From assembly GCF_018437235.1 (NCBI RefSeq), contig NZ_JAAMFJ010000001.1:558001-622000 (forward strand): a DNA stretch of 64,000 nucleotides, read 5' to 3'. Numbering within the stretch: the stretch's first letter is position 1; each line of letters starts with the position of its first letter. The notes below the pieces were generated by a model. The model ran no database searches, was not told where the DNA came from, and saw only the letters and a program-made list of their open reading frames with translations. This DNA is from Fructobacillus papyrifericola. Its GTDB lineage: Bacteria; Bacillota; Bacilli; Lactobacillales; Lactobacillaceae. Of the stretch, positions 42,378-50,527 are shown in pieces. The position numbers and the translations under genes were made by a program.

Positions 42378-43278
42378 TGTAGTTTCCCTCCGCATCAATC
42401 AAGTTGTTTGCCTTGGCTAACATCATCACGCGCTCGGCACGCATGACCACTGGCCGGTCGACCATTTGCCCGTTCATGGCAATGACACCAGAACCCTTGC
42501 GCTTGGCTTCCTCAATGGCGGCCATGACGTTTTGCGCGTTCAAGATTTCCTTTTGCGTTGGTGCAAAGACCTTGTTCACCGGCGCCACCTGACGGGGGTT
42601 AATAATCGACTTACCATCGAATCCAAGCTGGTGAATCAGCTTGGTTTCCCGGATAAAGCCTTCCTCGTCGTCCAGGTTGGTAAAGACCGTGTCAAAGGCG
42701 GCAATCTTCGCCGCACGGGCAGCGTGCAAGATGGCGTTACGCGCATAGAGCAATTCCTGACCGTCTGGGTAACGGTGGGTCTTCATGTCCGTCGTGTAAT
42801 CTTCTGCTGACAAAGCGATTCCAATCATGCGCTCAGAAGCAGAAGCAATTTGATAGGCGTTAACAACCCCCATGGCGGATTCGATGGCCGCCATCAGGTG
42901 GGTGGAGCCGACTTCACGGCCGAATTCCTTTTCGGCTGCTTCGACCAAGTTTTCCAATTCGTGAATCATGTCGGCGTTTTCCGTCTTTGGCAGACGGATA
43001 ACGTCGATGCCGGCTTTGACCATGGCCTTAATGTCGTTTTCGTAAAAAGGCGTGTCCAAACCGTTGATTCGAACAACCAATTCGGCATCCCCGTAGTCAA
43101 AAGTCTGCAGGGCCTCGTAAACCAAGTAGCGGGCCGAGTCCTTTTCGTTCATGTTCACGGCGTCTTCCAAGTCGAACATGATGGAATCGACCCCGAAAAT
43201 CCCCGCGTCCTTAATCAAACCCGGGTTGTTACCGGGCACAAACATCATCGTGCGGCGTAAGCGTTCGTCTGCAGCCAT
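42367..43278 (-). CDS. citE: citrate lyase beta subunit (citryl-ACP lyase)
   Basis: Cleaves citryl-ACP into oxaloacetate and acetyl-ACP. The 303 residues match Cit[21 protein letters not shown] at the start, [17 protein letters not shown] near 35, [16 protein letters not shown] with the conserved Arg near 67, [17 protein letters not shown] with the metal-ligand Glu near 128, and [14 protein letters not shown] with the Asp near 152. It shares one base with citD (start and stop overlap at 43278), a sign of tight translational coupling within the lyase operon. Confidence 0.97.
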   Translation of the reverse strand: MAADERLRRTMMFVPGNNPGLIKDAGIFGVDSIMFDLEDAVNMNEKDSARYLVYEALQTFDYGDAELVVRINGLDTPFYENDIKAMVKAGIDVIRLPKTENADMIHELENLVEAAEKEFGREVGSTHLMAAIESAMGVVNAYQIASASERMIGIALSAEDYTTDMKTHRYPDGQELLYARNAILHAARAAKIAAFDTVFTNLDDEEGFIRETKLIHQLGFDGKSIINPRQVAPVNKVFAPTQKEILNAQNVMAAIEEAKRKGSGVIAMNGQMVDRPVVMRAERVMMLAKANNLIDAEGNYIEE

Positions 43279-43571
43279 TAGAGCACCTCCCAGTTTGGTT
43301 GATCTTTCAAGTCCAGGGCGCGTTGGGCGACCGTGATGGCCCGGGCCTTGATAACGGGCGTCAAGGCGCCCTTATCGATGACTTTGACATTGGCCTTTTC
43401 GATGTCATAGGCCGCTAACACGTCCTTGATGGTGGCCATAATGTCATCACCAAACTGCTTTTTAACGTCTGAGGTTAAATCAAAGTGAATGCCATCGCTT
43501 CCCTCGCTCAGCATGATCTGGATATCGGAGGATTCCAGCGTGCCGGCTAGTGCCGTTTGCTTAATTTCCAT
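43278..43571 (-). CDS. citD: citrate lyase acyl carrier protein (gamma subunit)
   Basis: The 97-residue carrier of the modified dephospho-CoA arm in citrate lyase. AGTLESSDIQIML at residues 9-21 contains Ser14, the known attachment serine of CitD. The remainder (VKKQFGDDIMATIKDVLA, NVKVIDKGALTPVIKARAI in part) fits the family. It overlaps citC by 11 bases upstream and citE by one base downstream. Confidence 0.96.
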   Translation of the reverse strand: MEIKQTALAGTLESSDIQIMLSEGSDGIHFDLTSDVKKQFGDDIMATIKDVLAAYDIEKANVKVIDKGALTPVIKARAITVAQRALDLKDQPNWEVL

Positions 43572-44625
43572 TAATCTGTTGTCCTTTCAAAATACGTTCC
43601 TGTAAGCGTTTCTGATTTTCCTTGATAAAGTCAAAGGTGCTTTCTGGTACCAATTGGGCCAGGTCATTAACCTGCTCTTCCTTGATTTTCTGCCGAACCT
43701 CGGTTGCCGAAACAACCTGGTCAGAACCGCTCGCCTTCAACCGGGGCACTTCTTCGACCAGAACTTCTGGTGGCAGAATGTTCTTTAAGGCTTCATTGTA
43801 GAGGGCCGTCGTATGGGAGAGGGGCTCCGTCCCAACATAGCGCTTTTGAATACCCAAGGGCTTGGCCAGCTGCTCTTTAAAGAGGCTGGCATCCAAAGCC
43901 GTTTGATAGGCGATGGCCTGGTCCTGGTCTTTGACAAAGTAAGCGGGGAAAGACAGGTAGGAAACCATGTAGTCACCCCCGTTTTCAACCGCCACGTTGG
44001 TCAAATCCTTGGTTCCCTCACGAACCAAGTCCGTGCGCTCCTTGGTTGTAAAGAGCGAGACGTCCTGATTCACGACAAAGACGTAGACCCAATCGTTTTC
44101 ACGAGCCGCCTTTTCCACCAAGTAGCGGTGCCCCTTGGTAAAGGGGTTGGCATTCATGACGATGGCCGCCACAGTCTTGGCGGTCGCAGGCCTTTGCTTT
44201 AGCCCCTGTCGGTAGCTGTCAATATTGGGCGTTCCCTTTTCGAGAATCAGACCGTAATCGGTCTTGGCCAACGTTTTAAAGCCAACGTGTTCAAAGGCCG
44301 CCTGGTACTTGGGCTTTGTAAAGACGAAGAGGTGAAAGCAGCCCTGTTCGGCCAGCCGGTTTTCCAGGGCCGAAACGACTTGGTTAAAGCGGGCACCGGA
44401 TGCAGCATGCGCATCGTCTTCCACCGCAATGTACTTAATCGTTTGCCCGGCAATCGAACCAGTCCCAACTAATTGGTCCTGCTCGTCAAAGAGACCAATG
44501 GTCTGGTCGATGCTAGCCGTTTCCTGACTGGCAAAGTCGTCAATCCCCCGCTTCTTTAAGAAGTTTTCCCACTGTCTTTTGACTGGTGGACTGGAAAGAT
44601 AGAGATCCTTAATCGCTTCGACCAT
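43561..44625 (-). CDS. citC: [citrate (pro-3S)-lyase] ligase
   Basis: ATP-dependent acetate:citrate lyase ligase that acetylates, and so activates, the CitD prosthetic group. The 354 residues have an N-terminal GNAT-like domain (about 1-135: DEQDQLVGTGSIAGQTIKYI, in part) and a C-terminal nucleotidyltransferase domain. The latter carries IVMNANPFTKGHRYLVEKAA near 155 (the HxGH-like GHRY element), VYVFVVNQD and SATEVRQKIKEEQ. One base separates it from citM upstream. ATG start with a moderate AGG site. Confidence 0.96.
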   Translation of the reverse strand: MVEAIKDLYLSSPPVKRQWENFLKKRGIDDFASQETASIDQTIGLFDEQDQLVGTGSIAGQTIKYIAVEDDAHAASGARFNQVVSALENRLAEQGCFHLFVFTKPKYQAAFEHVGFKTLAKTDYGLILEKGTPNIDSYRQGLKQRPATAKTVAAIVMNANPFTKGHRYLVEKAARENDWVYVFVVNQDVSLFTTKERTDLVREGTKDLTNVAVENGGDYMVSYLSFPAYFVKDQDQAIAYQTALDASLFKEQLAKPLGIQKRYVGTEPLSHTTALYNEALKNILPPEVLVEEVPRLKASGSDQVVSATEVRQKIKEEQVNDLAQLVPESTFDFIKENQKRLQERILKGQQINGN

Positions 44626-44626
44626 T

Positions 44627-45775
44627 TTAGACCTGCTTTGCGTAGTCGAGGACGGCCTGGGTGACGGCTTCCACTACCCCGTCATCAAAGACACCAGGCA
44701 CAATCTTATCGGCTTTGACCTCTTTGACCAAGTCAGCCAGTCCCTGGGCCACCTGGACCTGTAAGTCCATGTCAACGTGCTTCAAGCCAGAAGCGAGCAA
44801 TCCCTTAAAGAGGCCGGGGAAGGCCAGAACGTTGTTGACCTGGTTGGGCCACTGGGAGGAACCGGTTGCCATAACGGCCGCACCGGCCTGCTTAGCCTCG
44901 TCTGGATCAATTTCTGGGACCGGGTTGGCCAAAGCGAAGATGATGGGTGAAGCCGCCATCTTTTTGACTTGTGCAGCAGATAGAACTTTGGCATCGGACA
45001 AACCAACAAAGACGTCGGCTTCTTCAATCACTTCGTCCAAAGTCGAACCAGTCGCTTGCACAACTTTCCCAGCCAATTCGCGCTGGAAGGAATTGTAGCG
45101 GTCATCGTCAGGGCGTACGACGCCATGAATATCGACTAGCGTTTGTTGCTTAATGCCCGCAGCCAGCAATAAGTTGGCCGTCGCCACGCCGGAAGCCCCG
45201 ACACCGGTCAAGACGACCTTCAAATCGGTTAACTTCTTACCGACGACTTTGGCGGCGTTGATCAAACCAGCCAGAACGACAATGGCCGTTCCCGTTTGGT
45301 CATCGTGATAGACCGGAATGTCCAGGTCTTCTGACAGGCGGCGCTCAATTTCAAAGCAGCGGGGAGCAGCAATATCTTCTAAGTGGATGCCGGCAAAGGA
45401 TGGGGCTATTGTTTCAATGGTCTTGACGATATCGTCGACCGAATCCTGCTGCAGGGCCATAGGAATGGCGTCAACGTTCGCAAAGGACTTGTAAATCAGG
45501 GCCTTTCCTTCAACGATTGGCAGTCCGGCACCAGCGCCGATGTTGCCCAATCCCAAAACGGCCGTCCCGTCGGTAATGACCGGAATCAACTTGCCGGACA
45601 TGGTGTACTTGGCCTGGTCTTCTGGGTGGGCCTGAATGTCTTTGGCCAAGCCAGCGACACCGGGCGTGTAGGCCTTGCCTAGGTCTGACGGGCTTTTAAT
45701 GTCAAAAGTCCCCTGCACCTCGAGGACCCCCGTGTGTTCCTCGTGCAACCGCTTCACTTCCTGCATATCAACCAT
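44627..45775 (-). CDS. citM: oxaloacetate decarboxylase/malic enzyme of the citrate cluster
   Basis: Soluble malic-enzyme-type protein of 382 residues that decarboxylates oxaloacetate (or malate) to pyruvate, completing citrate breakdown. Conserved pieces: LGKAYTPGVAGLAKDI with the catalytic Tyr near residue 36, VITDGTAVLGLGNIGAGAG near 67, EDIAAPRCFEIERRL with metal ligands near 135, HDDQTGTAIVVLAGLINA near 158 and the NAD-binding VVLTGVGASGVATANLLL near 186. First gene of the citM-C-D-E-F operon, divergent from citI. GAGGGGG ribosome site six bases before the ATG; promoter TTTACT-17-TACAAT upstream. Also called mae in Leuconostoc-type clusters. Confidence 0.94.
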   Translation of the reverse strand: MVDMQEVKRLHEEHTGVLEVQGTFDIKSPSDLGKAYTPGVAGLAKDIQAHPEDQAKYTMSGKLIPVITDGTAVLGLGNIGAGAGLPIVEGKALIYKSFANVDAIPMALQQDSVDDIVKTIETIAPSFAGIHLEDIAAPRCFEIERRLSEDLDIPVYHDDQTGTAIVVLAGLINAAKVVGKKLTDLKVVLTGVGASGVATANLLLAAGIKQQTLVDIHGVVRPDDDRYNSFQRELAGKVVQATGSTLDEVIEEADVFVGLSDAKVLSAAQVKKMAASPIIFALANPVPEIDPDEAKQAGAAVMATGSSQWPNQVNNVLAFPGLFKGLLASGLKHVDMDLQVQVAQGLADLVKEVKADKIVPGVFDDGVVEAVTQAVLDYAKQV

Positions 45776-45811
45776 GAAAGGCCCCCTCTTATTAATCGAT
45801 TGGTTAGCTTT

Positions 45812-45840
45812 ATTGTAAAGCTGTGCTTGGGTGAAGTAAA
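45812..45840 (-). promoter_or_regulatory. promoter of the citM-citC-citD-citE-citF operon
   Basis: Minus strand TTTACT (45835-45840), 17-base spacer, TACAAT (45812-45817), about 35 bases before the citM start. Confidence 0.6.
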
Positions 45841-45887
45841 GAAAATCCCTTGATATTTTAATAAAAATCGTGATTTTTTTGTTTTAT

Positions 45888-45920
45888 TTCGATTTTTTAA
45901 AGGAATTCGACTTTTTTGAA
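45888..45920. promoter_or_regulatory. candidate CitI operator repeats in the citI-citM intergenic region
   Basis: TTCGATTTTTTAA (45888-45900) and TTCGACTTTTTTGAA (45906-45920) are near-identical direct repeats, 18 bases apart start to start, in a very AT-rich 289-base divergent region. A related ATCGTGATTTTTTT lies at 45867-45880. CitI of related bacteria binds AT-rich sites here; these repeats are my inference for where. Confidence 0.4.
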
Positions 45921-45952
45921 TTTGTCAGAGAAAGGCAAAGATTCGCAAAAAA

Positions 45953-45982
45953 TTGCAAAAATAACGAAAAATAGTGTAAAAT
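45953..45982 (+). promoter_or_regulatory. promoter of citI
   Basis: TTGCAA (45953-45958), 18-base spacer, TAAAAT (45977-45982), about 80 bases before the citI start. Confidence 0.55.
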
Positions 45983-46064
45983 ACATTTAATCATTTTCTT
46001 TCTAATTGGAAGAGACTTTGACCTTTTAAAGTAAAAAGGCAATAAAAAAACAAAAGGGGTTCCC

Positions 46065-47015
46065 ATGCCAACGACTGATCCGAGTTTGCTCGCTCAAATT
46101 TCCGAGGACTATTACCTAAATAAGCTGTCCTTTGGTGAAATTTCCGACAAGTACCAGGTTTCCCGCTACTTAATCAATAAGTACTTAAACGAAGCCGTTA
46201 AAAACGGTATCGTAAAAATCGAAATCGCCCAAACCGCTTCCCGCAATTCACAGCTGGAACAGGTCTTTAAAGAAAAGTTTCCAAAGACGGCTTGCTACAT
46301 CATCCAAGACGATGCTACGGCAACGGCTACCGAAGAATTGCTTTCCAACTACGCGGCCAACTTTGTGGTCAAGCACCTGGAAAAGGGGCCACACATCGTT
46401 GGAATGACTTGGGGTGAAACGATGTATTCGATGATTGATGCCATCACCACCAACCCCTTGGACCAGGTCAAGTTCACCCAGTTCGTTGGTGAAAACATGA
46501 AGTACAACTCAACGGCCGGTTCCGTTCGCATTGTCGAGCGTGCCGCTAAAAAAGTCGCCGGTGAGTTTTTGACTTTACCAGCACCTCTCTACTTGTCCGA
46601 CGATGCCGTTCGCCACGGCCTCTACAACGCCGTTTCCATTAAGCAAACGATGGACGTCGCCAAGAAGATGGACACGGTCTTAACCGGTCTTGGCACGATT
46701 GCTTCCCTTGAATCAATCGCCATCTGGAACCAGAACTTAAACCGCCTCTTCCCCGAAGTTCGCTTGGGTGAAGTCGCCGGAATGATCTTTGGCCGACCAT
46801 ATGACATTAACGGTAAGATTTTGAATCTTGATTCAGACAAGACCGTTGGTCTGCCCTTGAACAACATTTTAGGCGTTCAAAAACGGATTGGTGTGGTCCG
46901 CTCAAAGGCCAAGTCAAAGGCCGCCATCGGTGCCCTCCGTGGTCAATTCCTAACGGACTTGATCATGTCAGAGTCCCTGGCCTACCGAATCCTAAACGAA
47001 TCCGAAGAAAACTAA
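46065..47015 (+). CDS. citI: CitI-type SorC/DeoR family transcriptional regulator
   Basis: A 316-residue regulator with an N-terminal helix-turn-helix (SFGEISDKYQVSRYLINKYL, residues 22-41). It has a large C-terminal SorC sugar-binding-like effector domain (VGMTWGETMYSMIDAI near 110, TVLTGLGTIASLESIAIWNQ near 205, RSKAKSKAAIGALRGQFLTDL, in part, near 285). In Weissella and Leuconostoc, CitI activates the citrate operon on binding citrate. Divergent placement 289 bases from citM supports the same job here. ATG start after AAAAGGGG. Confidence 0.9.
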   Translation: MPTTDPSLLAQISEDYYLNKLSFGEISDKYQVSRYLINKYLNEAVKNGIVKIEIAQTASRNSQLEQVFKEKFPKTACYIIQDDATATATEELLSNYAANFVVKHLEKGPHIVGMTWGETMYSMIDAITTNPLDQVKFTQFVGENMKYNSTAGSVRIVERAAKKVAGEFLTLPAPLYLSDDAVRHGLYNAVSIKQTMDVAKKMDTVLTGLGTIASLESIAIWNQNLNRLFPEVRLGEVAGMIFGRPYDINGKILNLDSDKTVGLPLNNILGVQKRIGVVRSKAKSKAAIGALRGQFLTDLIMSESLAYRILNESEEN

Positions 47016-47021
47016 GTCAAT

Positions 47022-47058
47022 AAAAAAACTGCCCTGATTTTTCAGGGCAGTTTTTTTT
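47022..47058. terminator. bidirectional intrinsic terminator between citI and brnQ
   Basis: AAAAAAACTGCCCTGA and TCAGGGCAGTTTTTTTT, long perfect arms with a short T loop. It serves the two convergent genes. Confidence 0.92.
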
Positions 47059-48439
47059 AGTTCACCGTAGGCGCATCAACGGATGGCGACTTTTTAATCA
47101 ATTGAATGGCAAAGCCAATGATCAAGCCGGCCGCTGCAAAGAGCAACCAGGAGAAACCTTCGGAAGCCATGAAGACGTGGGCCTGGTACCAGCCAACGTG
47201 TTCAACCCCGTTTTCCTTGTAGCTCACAAAGCCGCCAAGCAACTTGGCGAAAGGCACCTGGGTCAACCCATCGCCAATCGAACCAATCAAAGTCAGACCG
47301 ATTGACCACTCAAAGAGGGCCTTGGTCCGGCCAATCCAGGGCGAGAGCAGGTTCAGCAAAACCAAAATAATGGCCACCGGATACATAATCAACAGAACCG
47401 GCACGGCCCAGGCGATGATCTTGTCCAAGCCAAGCAGGGCAACCAGGAAGGCCAGGCCGACCGCTAAGGCCAACCAGGCTTCATAGCTCACCTTTGGAAA
47501 GGCCCGGTGAAAGTCGTGGGCCATCGATGAAGATTCGCCCATGGCCGTGGTAAAGACGGCGACCGGCCCCATGATGGCCAAGAAGATTTGGCCAAAGGAA
47601 CCAAAGTAGTTCATCATGATTTGTGTCAGGGCAATGGCACCGTTAGCAGAGATGTCGACTTTGCCAAGGGAGGTCGTTCCAAGCATAATCAAGCCAACGT
47701 AGACCAATGAAAGACCAATCAAGGCCCAGGTACCACTTTTAACAATAATCTTAGCCACGTGGGCTGGCTTGGTATAGCCCATGTTTTCAATGGCGTGCAC
47801 GATGGTCACACCAAGAACCAGAGAGGCCAGAGCGTCGACCGTGTTGTACCCCTCAATGGTTGAAGAGAGAACCGGCGTGCTTTGGTAAGGGGCCGTGATG
47901 TGCTGGTGCAAGTCCCCCATTGGCCAAACCAGGGCCAAAACGAAGACGACGGCCAGCAAAATCAAAAAGGCTGGGTTCAGGTACTTCCCAATCACCGAGG
48001 TGATCGAATCGGCCTTCAAGCAGGCCCAGTAGACCAGAATAAAGTAGATGAAAGAAAAGATCATCAGGCCCAATTGTTGGGCACTAGCAGGCAACCAGTT
48101 GGCCAAAGAAAAGGAATAGGCAACCGTTGCCGTACGGGGAGCAACCACCAAAGGACTCAAGCAAAAGTGCAAGATGACCACAAAGACAACCGACACCCGG
48201 GGACCCAGTGGCTTAATTAGGTCAAAGACGGAACTCGAACGGGTTACGCCAAGGGCGACCAACGCCAACAGTGGCAGCAAAACCGCCGATAAGATAAAGC
48301 CAAAAGTCGCCTGTCCCCAAGCGGCCCCGGCCAACTGCCCCAAGTGAACCGGGAAAATCAGGTTCCCGGCTCCGAAGAACATGCCAAAAATTAAGGACAC
48401 CATCAGTAGATTCTGGCGCCATGTTAATTTCTTTTCCAT
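47057..48439 (-). CDS. brnQ: branched-chain amino acid:cation symporter
   Basis: LIVCS-family carrier of 460 residues with about 12 membrane segments that takes up leucine, isoleucine and valine with sodium or protons. The N-terminal FGMFFGAGNLIFPVHLGQLAG is the family hallmark (cited as FGMFFGAGNLIFP). VIGKYLNPAFLILLAVVF and MGESSSMAHDFHRAFPKVSY follow. Good GGAGTG ribosome site. No T-box leader is visible in the 150-base region shared with the divergent peptidase-like gene. Confidence 0.95.
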   Translation of the reverse strand: MEKKLTWRQNLLMVSLIFGMFFGAGNLIFPVHLGQLAGAAWGQATFGFILSAVLLPLLALVALGVTRSSSVFDLIKPLGPRVSVVFVVILHFCLSPLVVAPRTATVAYSFSLANWLPASAQQLGLMIFSFIYFILVYWACLKADSITSVIGKYLNPAFLILLAVVFVLALVWPMGDLHQHITAPYQSTPVLSSTIEGYNTVDALASLVLGVTIVHAIENMGYTKPAHVAKIIVKSGTWALIGLSLVYVGLIMLGTTSLGKVDISANGAIALTQIMMNYFGSFGQIFLAIMGPVAVFTTAMGESSSMAHDFHRAFPKVSYEAWLALAVGLAFLVALLGLDKIIAWAVPVLLIMYPVAIILVLLNLLSPWIGRTKALFEWSIGLTLIGSIGDGLTQVPFAKLLGGFVSYKENGVEHVGWYQAHVFMASEGFSWLLFAAAGLIIGFAIQLIKKSPSVDAPTVN

Positions 48440-48553
48440 TTACGACACTCCAATTTAAATTAATCGTAGTCAAAGCTTACTCACATCTATCCATTGTACT
48501 CGCTTTTTGGTCATCTCGCCATTGACTTTGATAGAAAAGCTGACGTAAAAAGT

Positions 48554-48583
48554 CTGACAGGAAGCAAAGCAATTTGCTATGCT
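48554..48583 (+). promoter_or_regulatory. promoter of the YiiX-like gene, predicting a leaderless mRNA
   Basis: CTGACA (48554-48559), 18-base spacer, TGC-TATGCT (-10 at 48578-48583), then six bases AAGGCC and the ATG at 48590. A normally spaced start is the A of the ATG. Confidence 0.5.
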
Positions 48584-48589
48584 AAGGCC

Positions 48590-49153
48590 ATGAATAAAAA
48601 AGTCCCTGACAATTTACAAAATGCTGATTTGGCCTTTGTCCGCCCCAGTGAAGATGCACTTGACGAGGCCATCAATCGGAGCACACAGGCTAAGCTCAAA
48701 AAGGGCTACGTTCACGTGGCCCTCATTGCTCTCGATCAAGGGGCAGGACCCAGTGTCATCGAAGCCACCGGAGAACATGGTGTCATTGAACGACCCCTGG
48801 CTGACTTTTTAGCAGAACACGGTTCTTTGGTGGACTTTTACCGAGCGAAGAAGGCCTTGAAAGATTCAGCCACCATTGTCGAACGGGCCCGCAATGAAAT
48901 TGGTCAACCCTATAACCACGGCTTTTTTGAAAAGGGTCCGGGCTTTTACTGTTCTCAACTCGTTTCCCATGCTTTTAAAAAAGAAGGACTCTTTTCTGAC
49001 GAGCCCCTCTCCTTTGGCCCAGAGGGGACCATTCTCCCCCACTGGCAGCAGTATTACGAGGAGCTGGGCAGAGCTATTCCCATCCATGACCTGGGTTCTT
49101 CTCCAAACAGCCTGCTGGCCAAAGACCAACTGCAAGAATTACCACATCCATAA
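48590..49153 (+). CDS. YiiX/YebB-like permuted papain-fold (NlpC/P60 superfamily) protein
   Basis: About 187 residues, cytoplasmic by sequence (no signal peptide). The circularly permuted NlpC/P60 fold is suggested by KKGYVHVALIALDQG with the catalytic His near residue 43, VIEATGEHGVIERPLADFL, IGQPYNHGFF and GFYCSQLVSHAFKKEG with the catalytic Cys near 125. Such proteins cleave amide bonds in peptides or lipids; the substrate is unknown. The ATG at 48590 begins where similarity starts. Upstream codons in frame look non-coding and contain the promoter. Confidence 0.82.
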   Translation: MNKKVPDNLQNADLAFVRPSEDALDEAINRSTQAKLKKGYVHVALIALDQGAGPSVIEATGEHGVIERPLADFLAEHGSLVDFYRAKKALKDSATIVERARNEIGQPYNHGFFEKGPGFYCSQLVSHAFKKEGLFSDEPLSFGPEGTILPHWQQYYEELGRAIPIHDLGSSPNSLLAKDQLQELPHP

Positions 49154-49154
49154 G

Positions 49155-49185
49155 AAAAGTGCGAACCAACTGGTTCGCACTTTTT
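49155..49185. terminator. bidirectional terminator between the YiiX-like gene and the glutaredoxin-like gene
   Basis: AAAAGTGCGAACCA and TGGTTCGCACTTTTT, perfect arms with a two-to-four-base loop, between convergent genes. Confidence 0.9.
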
Positions 49186-49411
49186 AAATGCTTTTAATGT
49201 ATTCGTTTAGTTTCTTTGGTGAAAAGCCAAGCCAATCGCCAACCGATGATTCAACAATTGGCGTGCGCTTCTTCCCCTCCGCCTTAAAGCGGTCGTAGAG
49301 TTCCAGTTGCTGATCAAGCGAAACCTCTTCATAGGGAACCTTGCGCGTCTTGAGGTACAGCTTCGTTGCGGCGCATTCGGCACAGGTCTTACGGGTGTAG
49401 AGTTTAAGCAT
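49184..49411 (-). CDS. glutaredoxin-like (NrdH-type) protein
   Basis: A 75-residue thioredoxin-fold protein: LKLYTRKTCAECAATKLYL carries the redox CxxC as CAEC (residues 9-12), then VPYEEVSLDQQ and the cis-Pro region KRTPIVESSVGDWLGFSP. This matches the NrdH/glutaredoxin-like family that supplies electrons, for example to ribonucleotide reductase; no nrd gene is adjacent. AGGAGG ribosome site. Monocistronic between two terminators. Confidence 0.88.
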   Translation of the reverse strand: MLKLYTRKTCAECAATKLYLKTRKVPYEEVSLDQQLELYDRFKAEGKKRTPIVESSVGDWLGFSPKKLNEYIKSI

Positions 49412-49491
49412 GAAAGAGCCTCCTATTTGTTAATTGGTCTATTTCTTATTTTAACGTTTTCGCCGACTTTTTCAAGGGCTTAGTCCAAAAG

Positions 49492-49517
49492 AAAAAGGAC
49501 CAAGTTACTTGGTCCAA
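49492..49517 (-). terminator. intrinsic terminator after the aldo/keto reductase
   Basis: TTGGACCAAG and CTTGGTCC with a TAA loop, then five T bases on the minus strand. Confidence 0.85.
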
Positions 49518-49522
49518 TTTCC

Positions 49523-50515
49523 TTAACCCTTAATAATCTTTTCAATGGCGCTTAATTCGTCATTTGAAAAGTCCAGGTTCTTTGTAAATTCAAGGTTGTC
49601 TGAAAGGTGGTCGACCGATGAGGTTCCGATCACAACCGAGGCCACGCGCTTGTCCTGCAAGAGCCAGGCCAAAGACATCTGTGACAGCGTTTGGTTACGG
49701 TTCTTGGCCAAGTCGTTCAAGGCGTTCAGCTTCTTAACCAAGGCGTCCCGGCCATCGTCAAAGAGGAAGCCGTTGGTCTTGTGAATTGGGAAGTCCGCTG
49801 GGATTTCCTTCAAGTAGCGGTCCGTCAGCAAGCCTTCCGCCAGTGGGCCATAGGCAAAGAGGCCGGCGTGGTGCTCGTCAAGGATATCCAGCAGGCCGGA
49901 TTCCTTTTCCTCTTGGTTCAGCATGTTGTAAGAAACTTGGTTTCCAATAAAGGGCGTTCCCAAGTCCTTGAAGATTTCGGCAATCGCCTTGGTCTGTTCA
50001 GCCGTGTAGTTGGAAACCCCAACGTACAGAGCCTTTCCCTGCTTAACCAAGTGGTCCAAGGCCCGGGCCGTTTCTTCCAAGTTGGTGTTTGGATCAAAGC
50101 GGTGGGCGTAGAAGATGTCCACGTAATCCAGGTTCATCTTTTCTAAGGAAGTGTCCAGCGCGTTAATCAAAGTCTTGCGACCGGAAAACTCCCCCATTGG
50201 CCCGGGCCACATGTGGTAACCGGCCTTGGTCGTGATGACCAATTCGTTTCGGTAGGGCTTCAAGTCGGACTTGTAAACCTGACCGAAGGTTTCTTCAGCC
50301 GTTCCGTTATTGGGGCCGTAGTTAAAGGCGTTATCAAAGGAGAAAATACCGGAATCAAAGGCCTTCAAAATCACCTTGCGGGAGTTTTCGAGCGGCATGG
50401 TATCGCCAAGATTACGCCAGAGGCCAAAGGAAACGGCCGGCACAATCAGTCCGGAGTCCGACACGCGCCGGTAGGGCAACTTTTCGTAACGATCTTCTGC
50501 TGCTTGGTAAACCAT
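49523..50515 (-). CDS. aldo/keto reductase (YghZ-like)
   Basis: NADPH-dependent oxidoreductase of 330 residues. It has the TIM-barrel signature: GLIVPAVSFGLWRNLGD, FDNAFNYGPNNGTAEETFG with catalytic Asp and Tyr near 60, ITTKAGYHMWPGPMGEFSGR with the catalytic Lys near 97, and DYVDIFYAHRFDP with the His near 135. The cofactor site shows SVVIGTSSVDHLSDN near 295. The WPGP/GR segment is typical of the YghZ and Kv-beta-like AKR branch, some of which reduce L-glyceraldehyde 3-phosphate or methylglyoxal. Strong AGGAGG site. It precedes its own terminator. Confidence 0.93.
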   Translation of the reverse strand: MVYQAAEDRYEKLPYRRVSDSGLIVPAVSFGLWRNLGDTMPLENSRKVILKAFDSGIFSFDNAFNYGPNNGTAEETFGQVYKSDLKPYRNELVITTKAGYHMWPGPMGEFSGRKTLINALDTSLEKMNLDYVDIFYAHRFDPNTNLEETARALDHLVKQGKALYVGVSNYTAEQTKAIAEIFKDLGTPFIGNQVSYNMLNQEEKESGLLDILDEHHAGLFAYGPLAEGLLTDRYLKEIPADFPIHKTNGFLFDDGRDALVKKLNALNDLAKNRNQTLSQMSLAWLLQDKRVASVVIGTSSVDHLSDNLEFTKNLDFSNDELSAIEKIIKG

Positions 50516-50527
50516 TTCAATTTCCTC

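Noticed and set aside
42377-42398. Upstream in-frame start for citF adding MMRRETT
   Set aside because: The added codons overlap the ribosome site GGAGGG itself. The TTG at 42377 has correct spacing.
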